64,000 nucleotides of DNA from Streptomyces soli (GTDB lineage Bacteria > Actinomycetota > Actinomycetes > Streptomycetales > Streptomycetaceae): the NCBI RefSeq assembly GCF_003999195.1, contig NZ_RJVR01000323.1, positions 62,001-126,000 on the forward strand, in the 5' to 3' direction. Shown in pieces: positions 1-8,250 of the stretch (position 1 is the first letter of the stretch; each line of letters begins with the position of its first letter). The notes below the pieces were generated by a model, which did no database searches, was not told the DNA's origin, and was given only the letters and a program-made list of their open reading frames with translations. Position numbers and translations under genes: made by a program.

Positions 1-26
1 GCTTCCGCGTCGAACTGACCGGCTGA
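1..26 (+). CDS. 3' end of an unidentified upstream gene (partial)
   Basis: The first bases read in one frame as FRVELTG followed by TGA at 24-26, which looks like the carboxyl end of a protein starting outside the window. Seven residues are too few to identify the family. A gap of 74 bases follows before the next gene, which shares this strand. Confidence 0.35.
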
Positions 27-100
27 GGCGCCCAGGCGAGGGCGGCATCACATCCCAGCCCGATGGGCGACCAGGTGAGGCGGCTGGCAGGATCACGCAT

Positions 101-820
101 ATGACTACCGCTGACAATGCCAACACCGCTCCCGCCCCCAAGGCCCCGGCCAAGGACCCCTGGGACCTGCCCGATGTCTCCGGCCTCGTGGTCGGCGTAC
201 TCGGCGGCACCGGCCCCCAGGGCCGCGGCCTCGCCTACCGGCTGGCCAGGGCCGGACAGCAGGTGATCGTCGGCTCGCGAGCCGACGAACGCGCCCAGGC
301 CACCGCCGGGGAACTGGGCCTGGGCGTCCAGGGCGCCGACAACGCGGAGACCGCGCGGCGCAGCGACATCGTGATCGTCGCCGTGCCGTGGGAAGGCCAT
401 GCCAAAACCCTGGAGTCCCTGCGCGAGGAGCTCGCCGGGAAACTGGTCGTCGACTGCGTGAACCCGCTGGGCTTCGACAAGAAGGGCGCGTACGCCCTGA
501 AGGTCGAGGAGGGCAGTGCCGCCGAGCAGGCCGCCGCGATCCTCACCGAATCGCGGGTCACCGCCGCCTTCCACCACCTGTCCGCCGTGACCCTTGAGGA
601 CCCGGCCGTCGAGGAGATCAATACCGACGTCCTCGTCCTCGGTGAGACCCGGGCCGACACCGACCTGGTCCAGGCCCTCGCCAACCGTATCCCCGGCATC
701 CGTGGCGTCTTCGCCGGACGCCTGCGCGGCGCCCACCAGGTCGAGGCGCTGGTCGCCAACCTGATCTCCGTCAACCGCCGCTACAAGGCCCACGCCGGCC
801 TGCGTGTCACCGACCTCTGA
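101..820 (+). CDS. npdG: NADPH-dependent F420 reductase (F420H2:NADP+ oxidoreductase)
   Basis: This 239-residue cytoplasmic protein should transfer hydride between NADPH and the deazaflavin cofactor F420, supplying F420H2 to actinobacterial reductases. A Rossmann nucleotide-binding segment is visible at residues 30-45 (VVGVLGGTGPQGRGLA), the NADP-binding signature of this family, followed by an SR pair suited to NADPH phosphate binding (GSRADER). The carboxyl half with VNPLGFDK and AFHHL fits F420-binding NpdG/FNO proteins. Compared with archaeal FNO it has an extra Pro/Ala-rich amino-terminal tail of about 20 residues. The ATG has an AGGA eight bases upstream. A strong inverted repeat follows the gene. 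Confidence 0.88.
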   Translation: MTTADNANTAPAPKAPAKDPWDLPDVSGLVVGVLGGTGPQGRGLAYRLARAGQQVIVGSRADERAQATAGELGLGVQGADNAETARRSDIVIVAVPWEGHAKTLESLREELAGKLVVDCVNPLGFDKKGAYALKVEEGSAAEQAAAILTESRVTAAFHHLSAVTLEDPAVEEINTDVLVLGETRADTDLVQALANRIPGIRGVFAGRLRGAHQVEALVANLISVNRRYKAHAGLRVTDL

Positions 821-857
821 CCGCGCCCGGGCATGGGGGACAATAGCCGGGTCTTAC

Positions 858-910
858 GACCTGGCGCACGACAGGGAGCGGGCCTGCGGCGCCCTGTCGT
901 GCACCAGGTC
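858..910. terminator. Near-perfect 19-bp inverted repeat after the F420 reductase gene
   Basis: The arms at 858-876 and 892-910 pair over 19 bp with one C/T difference and a 15-base GC-rich loop. The structure lies 37 bases after the stop of the F420 reductase gene and ends just before the next small gene. A hairpin without a U-tract is usual for a Streptomyces terminator. Because it abuts the next gene's start it could also be a read-through control element or a protein-binding palindrome. Confidence 0.6.
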
Positions 911-939
911 GTCACATGATCCGACAGGAGCCGCACCCC

Positions 940-1107
940 ATGCCCCGCCTCGCCCTTTACGCCTTCGTCGTCTGCGCCCTCTCCGCCGCCGCCGCCGTCG
1001 TCTCCTTCGTCCAGGGCAGTTGGCTCGGCGTCCTCTGGGTCCTCGTCGCAGGCCTGTCCAGCAACATGTGCTGGTACTACGTGCGGCGGGCCCGGCTCAA
1101 CCGCTGA
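940..1107 (+). CDS. Small membrane protein, two predicted TM segments
   Basis: This 55-residue protein begins MPRLALYAFV and has two hydrophobic stretches, LYAFVVCALSAAAAVVSFV and WLGVLWVLVAGLSSNMCW, ending in a basic tail (RRARLNR). I chose the ATG at 940 rather than the in-frame ATG at 916 because AGGAG at 926-930 lies nine bases before it, inside the longer version. It appears to be one of the short conserved integral membrane proteins common in Streptomyces, with no known function. Its last 11 bases overlap the tail of the convergent M50 protease gene. Confidence 0.6.
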   Translation: MPRLALYAFVVCALSAAAAVVSFVQGSWLGVLWVLVAGLSSNMCWYYVRRARLNR

Positions 1108-1900
1108 AGTAGTCGGTGCACTGCTGCGAGTCGCCCTGCCAGAAGCGGAACCACTCCTGACCGCAGATAGTGAACGCATCCTGCACCCCGAAGGTCCGCA
1201 TGATCCCGTCCACCAGGCCGAAGAACGCGGTGTTCACCTCCGGGATCCACAGGCAGCCGAACACCGCCAGCAGCCCGAACTGTGCGAACGGCTCCACCTG
1301 CCTGCGGAAGCTGTACGACAGCCACGGTTCCACGATCCCGTAGCCGTCCAGACCCGGCACCGGCAGCAGATTCAGGATCGCCGCCGTCACCTGCAGCATC
1401 GCCAGAAACGCCAGCGCCGACAAAAACGGCCCCGGCACGCTGTCAAACGCACCCAGCGCGAACGGCGCCAGCAGCACCAGCGCGCACGCCACATTCACCA
1501 ACGGCCCCGCGGCCGAGATCAGGCTGTGCTTCCACCGCCCGCTGATCCGCCCTCGCTCGATGAACACCGCCCCGCCAGGCAGCCCGATCCCGCCCAGGAT
1601 CACAAAGATCACCGGCAGCACGATGCTCAGCACCGCATGTGTGTATTTCAGGGGGTTGAGCGTCAGGTAGCCCTTCGCGCCGATCGTGATGTCCCCGCCG
1701 TGCAGCGCGGTCCGCGCGTGCGCGTACTCATGCAGACACAGCGTCACCACCCAACCCGTCACCACGAACAGGAACACCCCGAGCCCCGCATTCGCCGAGA
1801 AGCCCGTCCACGTAGCCCAGCCCGACACCCCCATGATCGCGACCAGCCCTATGAAGATCGGGCTGATCCGCTGCTCGCTACGCGTTGCTGCGGTGGTCAT
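1097..1900 (-). CDS. Site-2 protease family (M50) membrane metalloprotease
   Basis: A 267-residue polytopic membrane protein. The zinc motif HEXXH is HEYAH at residues 57-61, in a hydrophobic segment. The second metal-ligand region is LLPVPGLDGYG near residue 185, matching the LDG motif of site-2 proteases. SAAGPLVN is also typical of the family. It probably cleaves membrane-embedded substrates, although members of this short prokaryotic subgroup mostly lack known substrates. The ATG start has AGGAG eight bases upstream. The gene converges on, and slightly overlaps, the small membrane protein gene, and diverges from the SARP regulator across about 260 bases. Confidence 0.85.
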   Translation of the reverse strand: MTTAATRSEQRISPIFIGLVAIMGVSGWATWTGFSANAGLGVFLFVVTGWVVTLCLHEYAHARTALHGGDITIGAKGYLTLNPLKYTHAVLSIVLPVIFVILGGIGLPGGAVFIERGRISGRWKHSLISAAGPLVNVACALVLLAPFALGAFDSVPGPFLSALAFLAMLQVTAAILNLLPVPGLDGYGIVEPWLSYSFRRQVEPFAQFGLLAVFGCLWIPEVNTAFFGLVDGIMRTFGVQDAFTICGQEWFRFWQGDSQQCTDYFSG

Positions 1901-2020
1901 CTCGCGGGGCTCCTCTTACAGTCTTACGGGCGCAGTGCCCTGGCCGCCCGATCATGCCACTTGTCCGCCGACCGTACGAGTGCCGGTCCGCTCCGTGGCC
2001 CCCAGCGTGTGGCCGCGCCT

Positions 2021-2037
2021 CGCCCCTTCCCGAAACC
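2021..2037. repeat. 17-nt fragment of the dispersed hairpin element
   Basis: The sequence CGCCCCTTCCCGAAACC here is identical to part of the composite element at 39770-39944 and is the exact reverse complement of 8210-8226. It sits in the 260-base region between the M50 protease and the SARP gene, where I see no other gene. It is probably a truncated copy of the dispersed element. Confidence 0.6.
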
Positions 2038-2162
2038 TGTGGGGCCCAGGGGCCCAGCACTGCGAGGGCGGAGTCCGGGAATCCGGCAGCGGCGGGGTGA
2101 GGGACGACCACCCGTTGCGGCGATCGCGGAGAGCGCGGCGTCGAAGCAGGGAGAATGGGCGG

Positions 2163-5100
2163 GTGCACTACGGGATTTTGGGGACGACGCAGGCTTACCG
2201 GGACGACGGCAGCGCCGTGCCGTTGGCGGGGACGCGGTTGCGCGCACTGCTTGCGGCGCTGGCGCTGAGCGCGGGACGGGTGCGGACGACGGACGCTCTG
2301 ATCGGTGAGGTGTGGGACGGGGAGCCGCCGGCGGACGCGGCGGGGGCGCTGCAGGCGCTGGTGGGGCGGCTGCGCCGGGCGATCGGGCATGAGGCGATCG
2401 GCTCGGTGGACGGCGGTTACCGCCTCGCCGCCCGTCCCGACACAGTCGACGCGCACCGATTCGAGCGGCTCGTGGACGAAGGCGGCCAGGCCCTCGCCGA
2501 CGGCGACGCGGCGAAGGCCGCGAGCGCACTGGACGACGCCCTGGCGCTGTGGCGCGGCCCGGCTCTCGCCGACCTGCCCGACCGAGCCTCGGCAGCGCCC
2601 CGCTACGAGGCGCTGCGGCTGAACGCCCAGCGGCTCCGCCTCACCGCCGAGGTGACCCTCGGCCGGGCCGAGCGGGTGTTGCCCGAGCTGACCGTCCTGA
2701 CCGCCGCGCACCCCCTGAACGAGCCGCTGCAAGCACTCCGCATCCGCGCGCTGCGCGAGGCCGGCCGCCCGGCCGACGCGCTCGCCGCCTACGAGGAGGT
2801 CAGGCAGACCCTCGCCGAGGAGCTGGGCGCCGACCCCGGCGCCGAACTGCAAGTCCTGTACGCCGAGTTGCTGGCCGCCCCGGAACCGGTCACCCCCCGC
2901 GGGAGCGGCAATGCCCGGGCCCGCCTGACGAGCTTCGTGGGCCGCGAGGCCGACCTGGAGGCACTGCGCGCCGACTTGGCGACGGCAAGGCTCGTGACGC
3001 TGACCGGCCCCGGCGGCACAGGCAAGACGCGGCTGTCCCAGGAGGCCGGAGACCTGGAGGCGAACCGTTGGCCCGACGGCGTGTGGTTCGCGGAGCTGGC
3101 CCCGGTCGAAGACCCCCGCAACGTCCCGGAAGCGGTGGTCAACGCGCTGGGCCTGCGCGAGACGCAACTGCACGGCGGCTCGGCGGCCGAGGCCGCCATC
3201 GCGGCGAAGAACAAGGCGAAGGACGCGGCGCTGCAGCTCGCCGAATACTGCGCCGGGCGCCGCCTCCTGCTCGTACTGGACAACTGTGAGCACGTCATCG
3301 GCGCCGCTGCCGCGCTCGCCGAAGGGCTGCTGGAGTACTGCCCGGGGGTGGTGGTGCTGGCCACCAGCCGTGAACCGCTCGGCGTACCGGGAGAGTTGGT
3401 GCGGCCCGTGGACCCGCTGCCGGAACCGCCCGCGCTGCGGCTGCTCGCCGACCGGGGCGCGGCGGCGCGGCCGGGCTTCACACCGGACGAGGACCCGGAG
3501 GCCTGCGCGGAGCTGTGCCGCCGCCTGGACGGGTTGCCGCTGGCGATCGAGCTGGCCGCGGCCCGGCTGCGCGGGCTCACCCCGCGCCAGCTCGCGGACC
3601 GCCTCGACGACCGCTTCCGCATCCTGAACGCGGGCAGCCGGACCGTACTGCCGCGCCAGCAGACGCTGCGCGCGGTCGTCGACTGGAGCTGGGACCTGCT
3701 GGAGCCGGACGAGCGGGTGCTGCTGCGACGCCTCGCGGTCTTCGCGGGCGGCTGGACCCTCGAAGCCGTCGAGGAGGTCTGCGCCGGAGACGGCATCGAG
3801 GCCGCCGACACCGCCGCACTCCTCGGCTCCCTCGTCGACAAGTCACTCGTCCTCGCCGACCTCACCGAGGACGGCGCCCGCTACCGCATGCTGGAGACCA
3901 TCGCCGAGTACGCGGCCGAGCGCCTGGCCGCCGCGGGCGAGCGGCCCGCCGTCGAGCGCCGCCACATCACCCACTTCCGCGAGTACATCCGCACTGCCGA
4001 CCCCAAGCTGCGCGGCCCCGAGCAACTGGTCTGGCTGGACCGCCTGGAGCGCGAGCACGACAATCTCCGCGCCGCCCTGCGCCGGGCGATCGACGCCCGG
4101 GACGAGCACGAGGCGCTAGTCATCGCCCTGTCCTGCACCTGGTTCTGGGAGATGCGCAACTACCGTGCGGAGCTGCGCTCCTGGCCGGACGCGGTCGCCG
4201 CGATGAGCGACGCGGACCCCTTCGCGGAGTCCGAGCCGCTGGTACCGCTGGACCACGGGCCGCTGGACCGGCCGCCGCCGCTGGACCCCCTCCAGCTGCG
4301 GGAGGCCCGCCGCTGGGTGAAGCTGGCGGTCTACCTCGGCCACGAGGGCGACATGGAGCACTGGACCGACCCCGAGGCGGTCCGGATCGGCAAGGCCTTC
4401 GTGGCCGCCTATCCGCCCGAACTGCCGCAGTCCAGCGTGCGGCCGGGGCTGCTGCGGCCCTTCGGCTGTTTCATGAGCGGCCAGTTCGAGCGACTGGGTG
4501 AGCTGGCCGACGAGTCCGTGGCGAGCTGCCGCCGCCACGGCCGCGTATGGGAGCTGGCGTACATCCTGCAGCTGCGTGGCAAGGTCACGAACGACATCGC
4601 CGACAGCATGGAGCCCTCGATGAACGACCTCCGCGAGAGCCGTGCGCTCTTCGAGCGGGTCGGCGACATCTGGGGTGTGGCCGAGTGCCTTGGCGGCGAG
4701 GCCGAGACCACCGCCGGCCTCGGCGACTGGGTCCGTGCCGCCGAGTGCTGCCGCGAGGCGATAGCGCTGGCCATCCGGCTCGGCTCCCACCAGTACGTGC
4801 CGCAGCTGAACGTCCGGCTCGGCGGCGCCCTGGTCAACAGTGGTGAGGCGGAAGAGGGCGAACGCCTGCTCCGCTCCGGCATCGCCGACGCCGAGCGGTT
4901 CGGCGCCGGCGGCGACGGCGCCGGCCTCTACGGCCGGGTGCTGCTGACCGGGCTGCTCGGCCAGCGCGGCGACGTGGCCGAGGCGCACGCCCTGATGGAC
5001 CAGGTGCTCACCGACATGCCCGCGAGCCTTCCGTCGTTCATGAGCGGGCTGCTGCTGGGCATGAAGGGCTGGCTGCTGGGCATCGAAGACGACCCCGCCG

Positions 5101-5492
5101 GCGGGCTCGCGATGATCGCCGAGGGCATCGAGCGCCTCCTCGACCACCCCCTGGCCTCCGCCATCGCACCCCGGCTCGGCGTCCTGCTGCTCCCCATCGC
5201 GGTCGCCACCGTCGCGCGCCTCCCCGAGGCCGCAACCGGTTCGAACCGCGACCGCTTCCGCCGCGCAGCCGTCCTCTTGGGCGCCCAGCAGCGACTGCGC
5301 CTGTTCGCCATCCACCCGCCGCAGGCGGCCGCTGTTGCCGAGGCCGTGGAAACGCTGAAGCAGCGGCTGGGGGAGGAGGCGTACGAAGCCGCTTACGCGG
5401 AGGGCGCGGATACCGCCGACCTCACCATCGAGCGGGCGGTCGTCACGATGCGCGAGATGGTCACCCTGCCGGGCGCAGCCGCAGCACTGTGA
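2163..5492 (+). CDS. AfsR/SARP-type regulator with ATPase and TPR regions
   Basis: A 1109-residue multidomain regulator. Residues 1-95 form an OmpR-like DNA-binding domain and about 95-240 a bacterial transcriptional activator (BTAD) domain, including ELTVLTAAHPLNEPLQALR. An NB-ARC/AAA-like ATPase follows with Walker A GPGGTGKTR near 281-289 and Walker B LLLVLDNCEH near 370. The last 450 residues are helical and TPR-like. The GTG at 2163 is preferred over upstream in-frame codons because the protein then begins at VHYGILGTT, the usual SARP start, with AGGGAGA about ten bases before it. Such proteins activate secondary metabolism or differentiation, but no biosynthetic cluster lies beside it. 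Its end overlaps the convergent ligase gene by 32 bases. Confidence 0.88.
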   Translation: MHYGILGTTQAYRDDGSAVPLAGTRLRALLAALALSAGRVRTTDALIGEVWDGEPPADAAGALQALVGRLRRAIGHEAIGSVDGGYRLAARPDTVDAHRFERLVDEGGQALADGDAAKAASALDDALALWRGPALADLPDRASAAPRYEALRLNAQRLRLTAEVTLGRAERVLPELTVLTAAHPLNEPLQALRIRALREAGRPADALAAYEEVRQTLAEELGADPGAELQVLYAELLAAPEPVTPRGSGNARARLTSFVGREADLEALRADLATARLVTLTGPGGTGKTRLSQEAGDLEANRWPDGVWFAELAPVEDPRNVPEAVVNALGLRETQLHGGSAAEAAIAAKNKAKDAALQLAEYCAGRRLLLVLDNCEHVIGAAAALAEGLLEYCPGVVVLATSREPLGVPGELVRPVDPLPEPPALRLLADRGAAARPGFTPDEDPEACAELCRRLDGLPLAIELAAARLRGLTPRQLADRLDDRFRILNAGSRTVLPRQQTLRAVVDWSWDLLEPDERVLLRRLAVFAGGWTLEAVEEVCAGDGIEAADTAALLGSLVDKSLVLADLTEDGARYRMLETIAEYAAERLAAAGERPAVERRHITHFREYIRTADPKLRGPEQLVWLDRLEREHDNLRAALRRAIDARDEHEALVIALSCTWFWEMRNYRAELRSWPDAVAAMSDADPFAESEPLVPLDHGPLDRPPPLDPLQLREARRWVKLAVYLGHEGDMEHWTDPEAVRIGKAFVAAYPPELPQSSVRPGLLRPFGCFMSGQFERLGELADESVASCRRHGRVWELAYILQLRGKVTNDIADSMEPSMNDLRESRALFERVGDIWGVAECLGGEAETTAGLGDWVRAAECCREAIALAIRLGSHQYVPQLNVRLGGALVNSGEAEEGERLLRSGIADAERFGAGGDGAGLYGRVLLTGLLGQRGDVAEAHALMDQVLTDMPASLPSFMSGLLLGMKGWLLGIEDDPAGGLAMIAEGIERLLDHPLASAIAPRLGVLLLPIAVATVARLPEAATGSNRDRFRRAAVLLGAQQRLRLFAIHPPQAAAVAEAVETLKQRLGEEAYEAAYAEGADTADLTIERAVVTMREMVTLPGAAAAL

Positions 5493-6273
5493 TCAGCCCG
5501 TGCCGCCCGGTGCCCTGCAGCACCTCCACCGGCAGCGGCGCGTCGGGCCTGGGCGGGACGGGAAGCGCGGCCAGCTCCGCGCGCAGCCCGGCGTCGAGCG
5601 GCGCGGTGTCGACCGGCCCGTCGCCCAGGTCGACCACCAGCGACGACCCCGCCGTGCCGATCGCCACCGCGTCCTGGGGCACGCTGTGCCGCAGCTTCAG
5701 CCAGTCGCGCCGGCCAGGCCGGTACCGCTGGGCCCGGCCCTTGACGACCAGGCCCTCGATGCCGTTGGCGGCGAGCCCGGCATACCAGGACTCGGCCTCA
5801 GCGCGGTCCACGGTCACCGGGACCGGTTGGAGCGGCGGGCCGAGCGGGCCCAGCAGGGAGGTCAGGCCGAGGCGCCGCTCCTCGTACGGGCGGCTCCGCC
5901 AGTCCAGACCGTTGCAGGCCAGCAGGTCGAACGCCGCGTAGTTGGCGGCCGGCGTATGCAACCCGCGCAGCGACCGCTTCTGCAACGCACCGAAGTCCAG
6001 CTTGCCCTCCCGCCAGATCACCAGCTCGCCGTCCAGTACTGTGCCGGGCGGCAGTGCCTCGGCCGCCTCGGCGATCTCCGGGAAGGTGCCGGTGACCACC
6101 CGCCCGGACCGGGTCTGCAACCGCACCGGCCCGGTGAGCACCACCAGCCGGTGCCCGTCGAACTTCGGCTCGTACGCACACCCGCCGGGCATGTCGCCCG
6201 GCTCGGGCAGCCGCTCCACCCGCCGTGCCAGCACGACCTCCACGGGCTGCGGAATCGGGTGGCCGGTCGTCAC
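5461..6273 (-). CDS. ATP-dependent DNA ligase (short, LigC/LigD-like)
   Basis: A 270-residue protein with the nucleotidyltransferase motifs of ATP-dependent ligases: motif I EPKFDGHR with adenylated Lys near residue 37, DGELVIW (motif III region), EGLVVKG (motif IV) and DWLKLR (motif V). It would seal nicks during non-homologous end joining. The region after motif V is short and does not show a clear OB-fold, so the enzyme may be minimal. The GTG start overlaps the stop of the preceding polymerase-domain gene in GTGA, implying translational coupling. Together with Ku across the divergent promoter it forms a split version of the LigD system. Confidence 0.87.
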   Translation of the reverse strand: MTTGHPIPQPVEVVLARRVERLPEPGDMPGGCAYEPKFDGHRLVVLTGPVRLQTRSGRVVTGTFPEIAEAAEALPPGTVLDGELVIWREGKLDFGALQKRSLRGLHTPAANYAAFDLLACNGLDWRSRPYEERRLGLTSLLGPLGPPLQPVPVTVDRAEAESWYAGLAANGIEGLVVKGRAQRYRPGRRDWLKLRHSVPQDAVAIGTAGSSLVVDLGDGPVDTAPLDAGLRAELAALPVPPRPDAPLPVEVLQGTGRHGLITVLRLRPAG

Positions 6274-7172
6274 GGCAGCGTCCCCCTCCCGGCGTCGGCG
6301 TCCAGGCCGGCGGCCAGGTCACCGTGCTCCTCCACCCGCCGCATCACGTCCTCCGGCGCGAAGGCGAGGTCCTCCGGGCTCCGGCACGCGGCCACCTCGT
6401 CCCAGGTCACGGGCGTCGCGACCCCCGGCCGCTCCCGCACCCGCACCGTGTAGGGGCAGGCGGTGGTCTTCGCCGACGCGTTCTGGGACCAGTCGATCAG
6501 CACCTTGCCCGGGCGCAGGCTCTTGGTCATCGACACCACCACCAGCCCCGGGTGCTCGTCCCGCATCCGCGCCGCCAGCGCCTTCGCATAGCCGGTCGCC
6601 GCCTTTGCCGGGGCGGGCACGAGCGGAGCGTACAAGTGCAGCCCCTTGCTTCCGGACGTCACCGGATACGCCGTGAGCCCGTCGTCGTCCAGCATCTGCC
6701 GCAGCCGCTCCGCGACCCGGCAGCACACCACGAGGTCCGCCCCTTCCCCCGGGTCCAGGTCCAGCACCAGCCGGTCGTGCGCGTCCCTGCCCCCCTCGAC
6801 CTTCCACTGCGGCACATGCACCTCGAACGCTCCCAGGTTGGCCATCGCCACCAGCGCCGCCGTCGAGTCGACCACCACATGCGGCTGCGGGTCCTCCTTG
6901 TCCGACACCTCCGCCGTACGCACCCACTCGGGCGTACCGTTCGGCGGCCGCTTCGCGAACCAGATCTGCCCGTCCGGCCCCTCCGGCGCCCGTACGAAGG
7001 AGGCCGGCCGCCCGGTGGCATGCGGCACCAGCGCCGCTGCGACCTGCGCGTAGTAGTGCAGCAGCTGGGCCTTGGTGTGGCCGGAGGCCGGAAAGATCAC
7101 CTTGTCCAGGTGGGTCAGGACCACGCGGCGGCCGTCGACCTCCACGGCCTGCCGCTCGGGCGAGGTCGGCAT
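6270..7172 (-). CDS. LigD-type polymerase (primase-like) domain protein for NHEJ
   Basis: A 300-residue stand-alone LigD polymerase domain of the archaeo-eukaryotic primase fold. Recognisable are HVPQW, the metal-binding DLDPG near residue 140, SGSKGLHLY and a KVLIDWSQN segment, all typical of PolDom. It adds nucleotides at broken ends before ligation. The ATG at 7172 is preferred because GGGGA lies about ten bases upstream; a GTG at 7190 would add six residues. It is divergent from ku with only 32 bases between starts, so both promoters must overlap, and it is coupled to the ligase gene by a four-base overlap. Confidence 0.88.
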   Translation of the reverse strand: MPTSPERQAVEVDGRRVVLTHLDKVIFPASGHTKAQLLHYYAQVAAALVPHATGRPASFVRAPEGPDGQIWFAKRPPNGTPEWVRTAEVSDKEDPQPHVVVDSTAALVAMANLGAFEVHVPQWKVEGGRDAHDRLVLDLDPGEGADLVVCCRVAERLRQMLDDDGLTAYPVTSGSKGLHLYAPLVPAPAKAATGYAKALAARMRDEHPGLVVVSMTKSLRPGKVLIDWSQNASAKTTACPYTVRVRERPGVATPVTWDEVAACRSPEDLAFAPEDVMRRVEEHGDLAAGLDADAGRGTLP

Positions 7173-7204
7173 AGTCTGGAAAGTCCCCACAGGAGGACAA
7201 AAGT

Positions 7205-8122
7205 ATGCGAAGCATGTGGAAAGGGGCGATCGGCTTCGGCCTGGTATCCATCCCCGTCAAGCTCTACGCGGCCACAGAGGAGCACGGGGTCTCGCTCCAC
7301 CAGGTCCACGCCGTCGACGGCGGCCGCATCCGCATGAAGCGCACCTGCGAGAAATGCGGCAAGGAAGCCGCCTACGCCGAGATCGCCAAGGGCTACGAGG
7401 ACGACGCCGGCCGTACGGCCATCCTCACCGACGCGGACCTCGCGCAGCTCCCCCTGCCCAGCAAAAAGCTCATCGACGTCCTCGCCTTCGTCGACGAGGG
7501 CGACATTGACCCCCTCTCGCTCTCCCGCGCCTACTACGTCGGCGCCGAGGCGGCAGCCGCCAAGCCCTACGTCCTGCTCCGCGAGGCCCTCCTCAAGAGC
7601 GGCAAGTCCGCCGTCACCAAAATCGCCCTCCGCACCCGCGAATCCCTCGCCCTCCTCCGCGTCCACGACGACGTCCTCGTCCTCCACACCATGTACTGGC
7701 CCGACGAGATCCGCTCCGCCAGCGGCCTCGCCCCCTCGGACAACGTCACCGTCCGCCCCCAAGAGCTCAAAATGGCCGAAAGCCTCATGGAAACCCTCTC
7801 CGAGGACTTCGACCTCACTGCCCTCCACGACGAATACCAACACGCCCTCGACGAACTCGTCGCCGCCCGCCTCGAAGGCGAACCCGTACCCGAGGTCGCC
7901 GAAACCGCCGCCGCCCCCGACAACGTCATCGACCTCATGGCCGCCCTCCAGGCCAGCATCGACGCCCGCGCCGACGAGAAGAAGTCGACTGCACCGGCGA
8001 AGAAGGCTCCCGCCAAGAAGACTCCCGCCAAGAAGGCCGCCGCGAAGAAGGCTCCCGCCAAGAAGACAGCGGACAAGAAGGCCCCCGCCAAGAAGACAGC
8101 CGCCCGCAAGAAGGCCGGCTGA
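7205..8122 (+). CDS. ku: Ku protein with lysine-rich C-terminal tail
   Basis: A 305-residue bacterial Ku homologue, the homodimeric ring that binds double-strand ends and recruits the LigD-type polymerase and ligase. The core begins MWKGAIGFGLVSIPVKLY, a diagnostic Ku start, with YYVGAE and MYWPDEIR later. After about residue 255 comes a tail of repeated KKAPAKK/KKTPAKK units, a basic extension of the type that binds DNA in actinobacterial Ku. The ATG at 7205 has AGGAGG eight bases upstream. It is divergent from the polymerase and ligase genes. A second Ku lacking the tail lies at 57456. Confidence 0.93.
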   Translation: MRSMWKGAIGFGLVSIPVKLYAATEEHGVSLHQVHAVDGGRIRMKRTCEKCGKEAAYAEIAKGYEDDAGRTAILTDADLAQLPLPSKKLIDVLAFVDEGDIDPLSLSRAYYVGAEAAAAKPYVLLREALLKSGKSAVTKIALRTRESLALLRVHDDVLVLHTMYWPDEIRSASGLAPSDNVTVRPQELKMAESLMETLSEDFDLTALHDEYQHALDELVAARLEGEPVPEVAETAAAPDNVIDLMAALQASIDARADEKKSTAPAKKAPAKKTPAKKAAAKKAPAKKTADKKAPAKKTAARKKAG

Positions 8123-8142
8123 GGGGCGGCGGCCGCCAATTT

Positions 8143-8240
8143 CAGCCCGTCCGGCGTTTGAGGACCGGGGGGACCCCCACCCAGCCGCCAGGGTGGGGGA
8201 GAGCCCCTGGTTTCGGGAAGGGGCGGGGTGGGGGAGGACA
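8143..8240. repeat. Composite dispersed hairpin element (copy A)
   Basis: The 128-base gap after ku holds a composite repeat. It starts with 23 bases at 8143-8165 that are the exact reverse complement of 39922-39944, followed by a GC-rich hairpin (CACCCAGCCGCCAGGGTG core) and a GGTTTCGGGAAGGGGCG segment at 8210-8226, also found in reverse at 39780 and 2021. The element could end transcription between the convergent ku and PHP genes. Confidence 0.75.
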
Positions 8241-8250
8241 ACAGCCCCGG

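Noticed and set aside
1686-2162. Amino-terminal extension of the SARP regulator by 159 codons from an upstream in-frame ATG
   Set aside because: The extension overlaps the M50 protease gene antisense, has no domain character, and the SARP DNA-binding domain starts right after the GTG at 2163, which has its own ribosome binding site.
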